39,062 nt of DNA. Source: an uncultured Verrucomicrobiota bacterium (lineage in GTDB: Bacteria > Verrucomicrobiota > Verrucomicrobiia > Chthoniobacterales > JACTMZ01). Below the pieces are notes generated by a model. That model did not search any database. It was not told the origin of the DNA and saw only the letters and a list, made by a program, of their open reading frames with translations. The DNA lies in assembly GCA_903953565.1 (NCBI GenBank), contig CAJBKE010000024.1, positions 1-39,062 on the forward strand, in the 5' to 3' direction. Positions 31,803 to 39,062 of the stretch are shown here, piece after piece (within the stretch, counting starts at the first letter, position 1; each line of letters starts with the position of its first letter). Position numbers and translations under genes: made by a program.

Positions 31803-32207
31803 TTCCAAGGCTCTCCGTGCTGTAACAATCGGAATGCCGCGAAACGACTTCAAGACCAACAGGTCTTTGTCGCCGCTGACGATCAAATCAACGGGAACTG
31901 CGGTTGCGCACGAAAGGACGTGCAGATCGTCGCTGTCGCGGAGTTCAGGTGCGGATACACGTGGTGGCGATACAACTTCGTGGCATGAGAATCTAAAAGC
32001 TCCTACAAGGCTTTCGGCGGTATGGCCCCGGATGGTCAAACGTTCGGCGAACTTTGGAGCGCGTAAAGTTTCATCCAGTTCCGATAGGAGCTCCGCCGAG
32101 GTGTAAAGTCCGAAGCGGCTGGTGAGACCTGCGTCGAGCAGACGGGCGGGGAGTCCGCCCCAGAGAAAGCCGGAGACGAGGGTGTTGGTATCAGCGACGA
32201 CCTTCAT
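31779..32207 (-). CDS. PIN-domain toxin of a type II toxin-antitoxin pair
   Basis: A 142-residue PIN-domain protein of the putative toxin family with N-terminus VVADTNTLVSGFLWGG (metal-binding Asp6). Further acidic residues lie in LLSELDETL, LRDSDDLHVLSCA and DLIVSGDKDLL, giving the usual four-acid set of a Mg2+-dependent ribonuclease. The start overlaps the end of the antitoxin gene by 17 bases, the typical layout of such pairs. The toxin probably cleaves an RNA and is held inactive by the antitoxin; the target is unknown. Confidence 0.88.
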   Translation of the reverse strand: MKVVADTNTLVSGFLWGGLPARLLDAGLTSRFGLYTSAELLSELDETLRAPKFAERLTIRGHTAESLVGAFRFSCHEVVSPPRVSAPELRDSDDLHVLSCATAVPVDLIVSGDKDLLVLKSFRGIPIVTARRALEILGLLVP

Positions 32208-32442
32208 CGCCGCGACGACTTTTCCTCACCGCGGCGATCTCGGCTTGGATCTCATCCTCGGTTGGAGTCACGCCAGGTTGTCGCCTGATCTCGTCGAGGG
32301 CGGTGATCAGTTCCTGACCAGAGCGGCGGCGGCGCAGTTCGTCCTCGAGCAAGCCCGACAAAGAAGCACTCTCAAAGAGGCCGTTGGCCTTGGCTTCGGC
32401 CGCCAGCTTCTCAGGCAAATCGAGCTTAAGAGTGATGCTCAT
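32191..32442 (-). CDS. Antitoxin of the PIN toxin
   Basis: An 83-residue protein. The N-terminus (ITLKLDLPEKLAAEAKANG, then SLSGLLEDELRRR) has the strand-helix-helix layout of ribbon-helix-helix antitoxins that bind their own promoter as dimers. The C-terminal part (DEIRRQPGVTPTEDEIQAEI) is acidic and would wrap the toxin. It overlaps the toxin gene downstream and so is made first. Confidence 0.78.
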   Translation of the reverse strand: MSITLKLDLPEKLAAEAKANGLFESASLSGLLEDELRRRRSGQELITALDEIRRQPGVTPTEDEIQAEIAAVRKSRRGDEGRR

Positions 32443-32552
32443 GACTTCATCAATATAAGCACGGCGGACTTGCAGAGGTCAAACGAAGTGACAAAGAAGT
32501 GGGGTCACATCTTGACATCTGACCGTCTCGCGAGCTGAAAGGAGGCAGGGGG

Positions 32553-32668
32553 CCGAGAGAGTGAGAGACTAAGAGACTAAAAGACTAAGAGGCTAAAGGA
32601 CGAAGAGCCGGAGCGAAGCGCAGGCAGCGCGAGGCAGCGCCGAGGGCAAACCAAGAGACCAGAGGCTA
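32553..32668. repeat. Purine-rich AGAGACTAA tandem repeat, copy 2
   Basis: Begins GAGAGTGAGAGACTAAGAGA and continues with AAAAGACTAAGAGGCTAAAG. It then has GCGCAGGCAGCGCGAGGCAG and GCCGAGGGCAAACCAAGAGA. The short unit RAGACTAAGA is repeated four or five times imperfectly. Confidence 0.6.
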
Positions 32669-32729
32669 GGAGCCAGTGATCAGCGAACAGGGGGAGGAAT
32701 CCGGTTTGCGGGAGCCGATCTGGCGGGTT

Positions 32730-33212
32730 ATGGTGCGCGTTATTAGCACGCACCCGGACATTCACGTTCCATCCGGCTCAGGAAAATCGTTTTGGGGTCC
32801 CGGTGGTGACCACTACCGCTTCCTGATTACGGGAGAAACCAGCGGTGGTTCCTGTTTCATCGTGGAGTGCTTGGTGCCGCCGGGCGGTGGACCTCCAATG
32901 CACACCCATCTGCGGGAGGATGAATGTTTTTATCTCGTAGAAGGGGAGTTGGAGATCGAGGTGGGGGGCAAGAGGGTCGATGTCCGGGCCGGAGATTTCG
33001 TCCATGCACCGCGTGGGGTTCCCCACACCTATCGCAACACGGGATCAGACCACGCGAAGATGATCGCTACCTTCACCCCTTCCGGGATGGAAGGTTGGTT
33101 TGAGAAGACGTTGGATCCTGCTGGGGAGGGTGAAGAGGTGCCGCCGCCGCCGAGTCCCGGAATGGTTCAGCGCATGCTGGATGCGGGGCCTGAATTCGGC
33201 GTCGAATGGTGA
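32730..33212 (+). CDS. Cupin-domain protein
   Basis: A 160-residue single-domain cupin. The first cupin motif is visible as PPMHTHLREDECFYLVEGEL with two His and one Glu metal ligands, and the second as GDFVHAPRGVPHTYRNTG with its His ligand. Pro/Gly-rich ends and a long tail (EGWFEKTLDPAGEGEEV) follow. Such proteins bind a metal and act as dioxygenases, isomerases or simple sensors; the substrate cannot be told. The frame is open from 32676; the ATG at 32730 (MVRVISTHPD) was preferred, and no ribosome-binding site is clear. Confidence 0.82.
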   Translation: MVRVISTHPDIHVPSGSGKSFWGPGGDHYRFLITGETSGGSCFIVECLVPPGGGPPMHTHLREDECFYLVEGELEIEVGGKRVDVRAGDFVHAPRGVPHTYRNTGSDHAKMIATFTPSGMEGWFEKTLDPAGEGEEVPPPPSPGMVQRMLDAGPEFGVEW

Positions 33213-33513
33213 TCTCCAAGCGGGGCGGGAACCAGCATCACGGTGGCCAAAGTGGACCACACCAACCGGGCCACGCGCCGCTGCTTTCGGTAAACAATCA
33301 TCGCTGAAACTGCCCTGTAGCTTGGCAAGGTTTCAGTGGATCAGGGCCCCGGTTTGGAATTTGGGTCTGGTCGCTTCGAGGGCGGATGGAGTTGGGCCGA
33401 AGACGTTACGCCGCTGGTTTAGGGGTGCACGCAGCGCAGCACGTCGTTCCTCACAACGACGTGTGCGCCACGTGACGAAAAGTATTTCGGCCTGTGCGGA
33501 CACTCCGGCCGGT
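33213..33513. other. Gap with a hairpin after the cupin gene
   Basis: No gene is seen. A perfect hairpin CACGTCGTT-N6-AACGACGTG lies at 33440-33463, without a T-run. It could end the transcript of the tiny minus-strand gene downstream, or be a palindromic repeat. Confidence 0.45.
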
Positions 33514-33672
33514 TCAGGCGTGGCCGCCGCGAGTGCCGCCCAAGAAGTAGACGAGCAGGGCAACCACAAGGATCAGCCCAAGGGCGCCTCCGCCAAAGAC
33601 GGGGCCACCGAGGTAAAAGCCGCCGCCGCCAAACAGGAGCAGGAGCACAACTAGGATTAGGATCGTGTTCAT
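33514..33672 (-). CDS. 52-residue glycine-rich membrane protein (DUF3309-like)
   Basis: A tiny protein with two membrane segments (TILILVVLLLLFGGGG and LGLILVVALLVYFLGG) joined by a Gly-rich turn (YLGGPVFGGGA). This is the layout of DUF3309-type membrane proteins. Function is unknown. The gene is complete with ATG and TGA. Confidence 0.8.
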   Translation of the reverse strand: MNTILILVVLLLLFGGGGFYLGGPVFGGGALGLILVVALLVYFLGGTRGGHA

Positions 33673-33846
33673 GACTTAAAGCTACGCCGCCCGATGATTG
33701 TCACCACGGAGTGAAACCCTACTTTTGGTGGAGGTGTGCGTTATGGGCCCGCCTCGGCGGATGCGGACTTGACCCCATGGAGGAACGCGTCGGCCCGACC
33801 GAAGCTAACGCAAGAGAGTGCGATAATCATGGTCCCTCCAATGTAG

Positions 33847-35547
33847 ATGATTTCCCATATCCACTCGGCGCTGGAGTTTTCCGCTCAGGTGCCCCGCTAC
33901 ACCGAAATTCTCAAGGTGTTGTTCAAATATGGATTTTCGGATGTCCTCAAGCTGGCCGCGCTGCAGGGGGTGATGGGCATCGAGGCGACCGAAATGCCGG
34001 AGCACGATTCGGGCTCATTGGCCAAACCTCCCGAGGAAAGGTTGCGCTTGGCCCTGGAGGAGCTGGGGCCGACTTTTGTCAAGTTGGGGCAGATCCTGAG
34101 TTCCCGTCGTGATTTGGTGAACGGGGATTACTACAACGAACTCTGCAAGCTCCAGGACAAGGTCCCCACTTTTTCCGGAAAGGAAGCGAAGCAGATCTTT
34201 GAAAAGGAAATCGGTGTGAGTGTCAGGAAGGCGTTTGCCGAGTTCGACGAGGAGCCGATGGCCGGTGCCTCGATTGCCCAAGTTCACCGGGCCACGACGC
34301 ATGAGGGGGCGGTGGTGGCGGTAAAAATTCAGCGCCCCGACATTCAGCCCCTCATCGAAAGGGATCTCTCCATTCTCCATGACTTGGCCAGTCTGTTGGA
34401 GAAGCACGCGCCGGACCTTGCCGCGATAAACCCGGTCGGGGTCGTGAAGGAGTTCTCCGAAACGTTGCAGAAGGAACTGGATTTCACCAACGAGGCCGAC
34501 AACACGGAACGCTTTGCCCAACAGTTCGAGGCCGCAAAAGCGATCAGCGTGCCGGCCGTGCTGCGGGAGTTCAGCAGCAAAAAGATTCTCACCATGGAGT
34601 TCATCTCCGGCTATCCCGTGAATGATCCCAAGGTGCTCCGGCGGCACCATATCGACCCGGTGTTGCTTTCGGAAAGCATCTCGAAGCTCATTTTCGAACA
34701 GATCTTCGTGCACGGCTTTTTCCACGGGGATCCCCATCCCGGCAACATGACGGTGCTCCACCGTGGAGTGGTGGGACTCTATGACTTCGGGATGATGGGG
34801 GAGTTCTCCATGGGGTTCCGCTCAAGTGTTGCCAACCTGATTGCCGGCTTGGCGGAGAAGGACAACAGGCAGGTCATGAGCGCCCTGGTCGACATGTCCG
34901 AAACAGGAACTCTGGTCGACCCGGAAAAAATGCTCCGGGATGTCGAGGAGTTCAGCAGCAAGAACCTGACCAAGCCGCTCTCGCAGATCCATCTCTCGGC
35001 TGTGTTCAACAATTTGCTGGAACTCTTGCGTGAGCAGCGTCTCCGGATGAAGGGGAGCTTCTATCTCGGGATCAAGGCGCTCTCCCAAATCGAGGCGATC
35101 GGACGCGAGATCAATCCCGATCTCGACTTCGTTGTCATAGGGAAACCCTATGCGAGCAAACTGCTCGAGGCGAAGTATCGCCCCGACCACCTTCTTCACA
35201 TACTCAAGAAGATTTCCTCCACTTCGCTCGACATCCTGGATGATTTGCCGGGAGACGTCCGCATGCTCTGGCAGGGCTTGCGGCGCGGTGAGATCGACAT
35301 TCCGCTCCAGCACAAAATAGATTCGAAAGGCTTTGAGCCTCTCCGGAAGACGCTCAACACAACCTTCAACCGACTGGGCAACGCCATTCTGGCGGCGGCG
35401 GTTCTGATTTGCTCCTCGATCCTTATCCACTCCGAGCTTCCGCCCAAAGTGTGGGGCATGCCCGTGATTGGGTTAGCCGGTTTGTTGTGGGGAATCTGGA
35501 TGTGCTTCCGGCACGCGATGTCTACCAGGCGCAGCGACGGACTTTAA
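33847..35547 (+). CDS. UbiB/ABC1 family atypical kinase
   Basis: A 566-residue protein of the UbiB/AarF family. It has the family signature LGPTFVKLGQILSSRRDL near residue 73-90, an Ala-rich nucleotide loop AGASIAQVHRAT, the lysine motif VAVKIQRPD, the helix FSETLQKELDFTNEADN, HGDPHPGNM and the metal-binding DFG of YDFGMMGEF. Two hydrophobic segments end the protein (AILAAAVLICSSILI and VIGLAGLLWGIWMCF), as in membrane-bound UbiB. These proteins are ATPases needed for ubiquinone or other isoprenoid quinone lipids; the partner pathway is not in the window. Confidence 0.92.
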   Translation: MISHIHSALEFSAQVPRYTEILKVLFKYGFSDVLKLAALQGVMGIEATEMPEHDSGSLAKPPEERLRLALEELGPTFVKLGQILSSRRDLVNGDYYNELCKLQDKVPTFSGKEAKQIFEKEIGVSVRKAFAEFDEEPMAGASIAQVHRATTHEGAVVAVKIQRPDIQPLIERDLSILHDLASLLEKHAPDLAAINPVGVVKEFSETLQKELDFTNEADNTERFAQQFEAAKAISVPAVLREFSSKKILTMEFISGYPVNDPKVLRRHHIDPVLLSESISKLIFEQIFVHGFFHGDPHPGNMTVLHRGVVGLYDFGMMGEFSMGFRSSVANLIAGLAEKDNRQVMSALVDMSETGTLVDPEKMLRDVEEFSSKNLTKPLSQIHLSAVFNNLLELLREQRLRMKGSFYLGIKALSQIEAIGREINPDLDFVVIGKPYASKLLEAKYRPDHLLHILKKISSTSLDILDDLPGDVRMLWQGLRRGEIDIPLQHKIDSKGFEPLRKTLNTTFNRLGNAILAAAVLICSSILIHSELPPKVWGMPVIGLAGLLWGIWMCFRHAMSTRRSDGL

Positions 35548-35618
35548 CCGCCCACTGCGGCTACAGATTGGAATACGGCCGAGGCTGGTCAGGCTTTTGC
35601 CGAACGGTGGCTGCCGCC

Positions 35619-35954
35619 TCAGATCTTCTTGATGAAATCCTGCAGCGTCGATGCACCACCCTCGATCGCTTTGGACAGACTCTTCGAGGCTTTGCCGAGC
35701 AGATCGTGGGCTTTCCTTTTCGCGGTGATCCGGGCTTCCTCCGTGGTTTCGGCCCCTTCACGAAGGCCGGTGCGCAGCAGGGACGTGGCTTCGTCGAGGA
35801 AATCGAGAGCCTGGTTGCCCGGCTTGTGATGTTGAGCGGCTGATTCGGTGGTTACTTTGGTGCTGACCTTCGCGGGAAGAGACTCTCCGTTGGTCGCGGA
35901 TGTCTTGGCCGCATGTGTTTTGGTTGTCCGATGATGTGTGGTTGTTTTTATAAT
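35619..35954 (-). CDS. Lys/Ala-rich helical protein lacking an ATG, probably the 3' part of a frameshifted lipoprotein gene
   Basis: About 111 open codons: a Thr/His/Lys-rich linker (KTTTHHRTTKTHAAKTSA) then a helical region ALDFLDEATSLLRTGLREGA, ARITAKRKAHDLLG and IEGGASTLQDFIKKI, which looks clearly coding. No ATG, GTG or TTG precedes it in frame after the upstream stop; the only candidates are ATT or ATA. Its frame is -1 relative to the lipoprotein start at 36058, and the two frames overlap in an A/T-rich run (AAATAAAATTATAAAAAC). They probably form one gene with either a disabling or a programmed frameshift. Confidence 0.6.
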   Translation of the reverse strand: MIKTTTHHRTTKTHAAKTSATNGESLPAKVSTKVTTESAAQHHKPGNQALDFLDEATSLLRTGLREGAETTEEARITAKRKAHDLLGKASKSLSKAIEGGASTLQDFIKKI

Positions 35955-36058
35955 TTTATTTCAAGACCATGCCCTCTCCCGTTTGAATCCAGACTGAAGC
36001 AGCCGGGCAGAGCAAACGATGCCGTGATGGCCAGCAGCAAGGTAGGGGTCCCTTTCAT
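35948..36058 (-). CDS. Lipoprotein signal peptide, probable 5' part of the frameshifted gene
   Basis: A 36-codon frame starting ATG at 36058 that reads a textbook lipoprotein signal: KGTPTLLLAITASFALPGC, with the lipobox LPGC, then SLDSNGRGHGLEI and a stop at 35948. Alone it would give a 17-residue mature lipopeptide. It overlaps the Lys/Ala-rich frame downstream by seven bases, which suggests that the two belong together as a lipoprotein of about 146 residues. Confidence 0.6.
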   Translation of the reverse strand: MKGTPTLLLAITASFALPGCFSLDSNGRGHGLEIKL

Positions 36059-36154
36059 GGGCTAAGGATGCGCCGGAACCCGGCGCGCAGCCATGGGGTG
36101 TAGGACTTATCCGAAACCCGGCGGACTACGCAATGTGATCGCGTAGCGCCGTGC

Positions 36155-36241
36155 TCAGACGTGGAACCGGAACTCGATGACGTCGCCGTCTTGGGGGACG
36201 TATTCCTTGCCTTCGATTCGGAGTTCTCCGGCGGGGAGGAA
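36155..36241 (-). pseudogene. ychF: 3' remnant of ychF
   Basis: The last 26 codons ([18 protein letters not shown] then VIEFRFHV and stop) match the C-terminal end of the GTPase/ATPase YchF (AGKxRxEGKDYxVxDGDVMxFxFNV). Upstream of the proline codon the similarity stops abruptly, so only the tail of the TGS-like domain is left. A functional ychF copy would lie elsewhere. The region between 36059 and 36154 has two short palindromes (GCGCCGG-AA-CCCGGCGC and CTACGC...GCGTAG) near the break. Confidence 0.6.
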
Positions 36242-36403
36242 TCTATTCCGGGAATTGCTCCTTTTCCGTCGCGCTATCACTCCGACAACTTCACGACAGC
36301 GACAGCGTCCGGGGTGTCGGCTTTGATCGGGGAGCAGCGGCGGTCAAAATTATTGCGGTTGTATGCCACAGGACTCTGCGTTCGCAGTGGTGCGCGAGGC
36401 GAC

Positions 36404-37525
36404 TTACGAGCCGCTCGCGCTGCTGATGGCCCGCTCGGGCATTTTCGCAGCGGAGGCGGGGGTCTCCGGCAGCCAGGCGAATGGTTCGGCGCGCTGGAAT
36501 TGGGCAGAGACCTCACCGCCGTAGATCTGTCCGCCGGAAACAGGCAACTTTTTGACGGGTGCGCCCGCGGAAAAATCGAGTTTGCCGAGCTCGACCCAAA
36601 AAGTGTTCGGCGACGTCGCGGAGTCGAAGTAATAGACCAGCGATTTTTGGTCCGAGACGGTGCGCCAAGTCGTGGAGGCCACATTCGGCTGACCGGGTGT
36701 GCTGATGCCGAGAGGCACACTGACGTCGCGGATCACACCGAGCACGCTGGCGATGCTCTGGGCGTCGAGGTCTCGTCCGGGAATCATGGCGGCATACGCA
36801 GGGTCGAGTTTCTGGGGGATGGAGTTGATGTTAAAGGAAGCACGGGCAAAGCGGTCTGCAGGACGCGAGGTGCCGGGGAGGAAGTCGCCGCCTTTGACCT
36901 CCTTCCAATACTTGTTGATCGCCAGTTGCTCACTATAAGCGGGCTCATTGGTCATGACTTTGTATTCGGGGCCATGATGAATGACCAATTTCCCGTCGAT
37001 GTATTCGAAGATGGCAGAGTCCCCGGAGGGGTCGGAGATGGACAGGTGGGCACTGGCGGGAACACCGCCGGGCAGAATGGGCGCAATGATGCGGAAGGGT
37101 TCCTTCTCCAACGCAGCGACGGCCTCCGCGACAGTGGCGAAGTTATCGAGGACATATTGAGCCCAGGCCGCAATGTTGAGGGTGGGTTTGCCTTCCAGTG
37201 CGCCGTAATCGGAGACAGAGAGATAAAGCAAATTGGTGACCAAGCCTTTCTCGTTCATGCCGTCAGCAGTGGCTGCGTTGTAAAAGGAAGAGATGAGACT
37301 GCCGTATTTCGACGTCCATTTGAGGGTGTTGCCGGACGTGCCCCCGTCCCGCGACAGGCCGCGCGGGAAAAGAAAAAGATCGGTGCCGGTGGCGTTCATC
37401 CAGTCCATCGAGCGGCCAGTGAATACGCCACCTTCGCTATTTTTGAAGAGAGCGCGGGAGCAGGCTTGGGCAGGAGAGCAGGCGACGATCGAGGCGCAAA
37501 GAAGGAGAGGTAAGGACGCTTTCAT
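36404..37525 (-). CDS. Secreted linear amide C-N hydrolase (choloylglycine hydrolase / penicillin V acylase family)
   Basis: A 373-residue Ntn-hydrolase with a signal peptide (SLPLLLCASIVACSPAQA) cleaved just before Cys22, which becomes the N-terminal nucleophile (ACSRALF). Family motifs follow: TGRSMDWMNATGTDLF, the DGMNEKGLVTNLLYL region, SDPSGDSAIFEYIDG and the late STTWRTVSDQKSLVYYFDSA. Members hydrolyse amide bonds of bile salts, penicillin V or N-acyl homoserine lactones. Outside the gut, quorum-signal or acyl-amide cleavage is more likely, but the substrate is unknown. ATG at 37525 was chosen over 37537 to begin at the signal peptide. Confidence 0.87.
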   Translation of the reverse strand: MKASLPLLLCASIVACSPAQACSRALFKNSEGGVFTGRSMDWMNATGTDLFLFPRGLSRDGGTSGNTLKWTSKYGSLISSFYNAATADGMNEKGLVTNLLYLSVSDYGALEGKPTLNIAAWAQYVLDNFATVAEAVAALEKEPFRIIAPILPGGVPASAHLSISDPSGDSAIFEYIDGKLVIHHGPEYKVMTNEPAYSEQLAINKYWKEVKGGDFLPGTSRPADRFARASFNINSIPQKLDPAYAAMIPGRDLDAQSIASVLGVIRDVSVPLGISTPGQPNVASTTWRTVSDQKSLVYYFDSATSPNTFWVELGKLDFSAGAPVKKLPVSGGQIYGGEVSAQFQRAEPFAWLPETPASAAKMPERAISSASGS

Positions 37526-37862
37526 GGAGACAAACATCGCTGGAGGGGGGCGAATTGTGCAACGACAAATGGGCTAGGGCACGCCGAGCTAAATCAGTTT
37601 TGAAAGGCGCGCATGAGGACGGTTCCTTCGGGAGCCGCGTTCCTTTTAGAAATTCGCACCCGCCATGCACTTGCTCCCGTGATGGCAAAACACGGATCGC
37701 CTGGGGCGGGCTTCGAGCATGAAAAACAAAGCCGTCAGAAGCCACCCCTGCCTCCACTTTAGGTGCCGGGGAAGCGGGGCAAAATAGGCTGGTGAACGCG
37801 CAAAACTGGGCAGTTTACACGCTCGGTTGCACATGGGCTGCGGGCAATGTATGAGCATGGGG
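37526..37862. other. Divergent gap without recognised gene
   Basis: No convincing gene is seen between the amide hydrolase and the zinc-ribbon gene; it probably holds both promoters. Confidence 0.5.
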
Positions 37863-38264
37863 ATGAAATGCCCGCGCGATGGACAGGACCTTGTCACAAA
37901 ACTGCACGAGAGTAGCCCGCCTTTTCATGTGGAAATCTGCCCGAGGTGCCATGGCATCTGGTTCGACGAGGGCGAACTCAATCGTGTGCTACCAGAACTC
38001 ACCATCCGTCTTGAGAATATGAAGTGGCGACCGTGCACCGCGGGCGAGACTCCCGTGGACTCCCCTCGCTCCGGCACCACCTGCGAAACCATCCATCTGG
38101 AGGTCGGTGACCTCACCATCCACCGCGATCCAGCGACAAATGGTCACTGGGTGGACGGCTGCGAACTCGAGCACGTCAAAGCTTTCGCCCAGACCGCCTG
38201 CAGGGAAACCCGCGACCACGTGGACTACATCGCAAGGGAGATGGCCGAACTCGGATACCACTAA
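37863..38264 (+). CDS. Zinc-ribbon (zf-TFIIB) protein
   Basis: A 133-residue protein with an N-terminal zinc ribbon of the zf-TFIIB family: MKCPRDGQDL at the start, then VEICPRCHGIWFDEGELN, where the C-x2-C pairs bind zinc. The C-terminal half has a second ribbon-like segment (IHRDPATNGHWVDGCELEHV) in which most of the cysteines are lost. Members are of unknown function and often occur alone. Several ATGs lie close together (37827-37863); the last, at MKCPRDG, gives the usual family start but the true start is uncertain. Confidence 0.82.
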   Translation: MKCPRDGQDLVTKLHESSPPFHVEICPRCHGIWFDEGELNRVLPELTIRLENMKWRPCTAGETPVDSPRSGTTCETIHLEVGDLTIHRDPATNGHWVDGCELEHVKAFAQTACRETRDHVDYIAREMAELGYH

Positions 38265-38283
38265 GGCCCGTCATAGCAGGGAC

Positions 38284-38332
38284 CGGGAGACCAAGAGACC
38301 AAGAGACGAGAGACGAAAAGACCAAGAGCCTG
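38284..38332. repeat. Purine-rich AGACCAAGAG repeat, copy 3
   Basis: Tandem blocks GAGACCAAGAGACCAAGAGA and GAGACGAAAAGACCAAGAGC, the same theme as at 31693 and 32553. The rest of the gap up to 38533 shows nothing recognisable. Confidence 0.55.
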
Positions 38333-38533
38333 AGTCCGCCGCGGCGGACGAAGACGGCGTGAGGGGCGCCGCGGCGACTAAACTGCCGACAGGCAAACGA
38401 GTGGCGAGAGCGGGAAAAACGGAGGAGTAGGCATTTCAGAGAAGGTGTGGGGTGTCGTCACACCGGGCCTTGTCGCTGCCGGCGGACCGATTGGGCTTGC
38501 TGGAATGACAGGCGAGGGAAAGGCTTCTCGGAC

Positions 38534-39062
38534 ATGAAGACGATTCTCCGCCTGCTTGGCGTTGTGGCGCTGTTGGCTGCGGCGATTCCTTCCAGTCTCC
38601 ACGCCCAGACCGACGTGGTGTTGTCCCTCGACGTGTCCACCAACGGGCTCACAGGCTGGCAGACGATTCAGACCGTCGTCACAAACATGCCGGAGACCCC
38701 TCAGGCATTCTATCGGATGCGCATTGCCACGACCAGTGCCACGCCCACCAACATGGCGCTGATTCCGGGGGGGAGTTTCGAGATGGGCAATGCGCTGTCG
38801 GCCTCGGGTGATGGTGATACCGACGAGTTGCCGGTGCATACGGTGAGTGTGCGTGAGTTTTACACGGACAAGTATGAGGTGAGCAAGGCGCTGTGGGATG
38901 AGGTGGCGTCGTGGGCCGGGTCGCACGGATATGACATCAATACGGGCAGCGCGAGCGGCAAGGCAACGAATCATCCGGTTTACAACGTCACGTGGCATGA
39001 AGCAGTCAAGTGGAGCAATGCGCGGAGCCAGAAGGAAGGTTTGACGCCGTGCTATACGTTGG
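38534..39062 (+). CDS. Secreted formylglycine-generating-enzyme (SUMF1) domain protein, cut by the window edge
   Basis: The first 176 codons of a secreted protein. A signal peptide (ILRLLGVVALLAAAIPSSL) is followed by a region of about 60 residues (VVLSLDVSTNGLTGWQTIQT) common in Verrucomicrobia surface proteins. The FGE-sulfatase domain then begins with MALIPGGSFEMGN, DTDELPVHTVSVREFYTDKY and HPVYNVTWHEAVKWSNARS. True formylglycine-generating enzymes activate sulfatases by oxidising a Cys; many relatives are only structural or ligand-binding. The catalytic Cys pair would lie beyond the edge, so activity cannot be judged. Confidence 0.88.
   Translation, partial: MKTILRLLGVVALLAAAIPSSLHAQTDVVLSLDVSTNGLTGWQTIQTVVTNMPETPQAFYRMRIATTSATPTNMALIPGGSFEMGNALSASGDGDTDELPVHTVSVREFYTDKYEVSKALWDEVASWAGSHGYDINTGSASGKATNHPVYNVTWHEAVKWSNARSQKEGLTPCYTL

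Noticed and set aside
36277-36370. Possible gene tail reading [14 protein letters not shown]...AVVKLSE on the minus strand
   Set aside because: It looks faintly like the end of a toxin-like domain, but too little sequence remains and no family could be supported.
36161-37513. 450-codon plus-strand frame opposite the amide hydrolase
   Set aside because: The minus strand has a clear signal peptide and Ntn-hydrolase motifs; the plus frame has none.

Overview
The window looks like a chromosomal piece of a high-GC, diderm bacterium, most likely a member of the Verrucomicrobiota. This is inferred from the combination of PEP-CTERM-tailed secreted proteins, a very long autotransporter-type beta-strand repeat protein with a PEP-CTERM tail, a sodium-pump decarboxylase operon and many short intergenic palindromes. 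No rRNA, tRNA, CRISPR array or transposase was found.

Left part (1-13.3 kb) is metabolic. A solute-binding/TRIC channel fusion runs off the left edge, followed by a DUF309 protein, then a divergent pair of translationally coupled genes (CysJ-like reductase and Mpl). A long minus-strand unit read from 11.0 kb down to 4.8 kb encodes methylmalonyl-CoA epimerase, the carboxyltransferase, biotin carrier, gamma-like and beta subunits of a Na+-translocating (methylmalonyl-CoA type) decarboxylase, the biotin ligase that would charge the carrier, then hisI and a metallophosphoesterase. Palindromic repeats sit at the ends of birA and hisI and supply their stop codons. On the plus strand are a tandem-domain NDK-like protein and an aspartate-type aminotransferase.

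Middle part (13.3-22 kb): a plus-strand heavy-metal RND efflux operon (His-rich secreted protein, CzcC-, CzcB- and CzcA-like proteins, second His-rich secreted protein), then a minus-strand group of small membrane/stress-type proteins and a secreted fasciclin protein.

Right part (22-39 kb) is accessory in character: an NHL-repeat PEP-CTERM protein, a 1390-residue repeat PEP-CTERM protein, a membrane-anchored alpha-helical repeat protein, a relic PEP-CTERM tail, and a striking array of about 24 regular plus about 5 decayed exact 21-bp units between two converging terminators. After that come two unrecognised genes, a PIN toxin-antitoxin pair, a cupin, a tiny membrane protein, a UbiB-family kinase, an apparently frameshifted lipoprotein gene, a fragment of ychF, a secreted Ntn-type amide hydrolase, a zinc-ribbon protein and the start of a formylglycine-generating-enzyme-like protein that runs off the right edge.

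The most unusual signals are the 21-bp array, two intergenic composite elements whose hairpin stems differ by compensatory changes, and the repeat family whose own TAG ends neighbouring genes.
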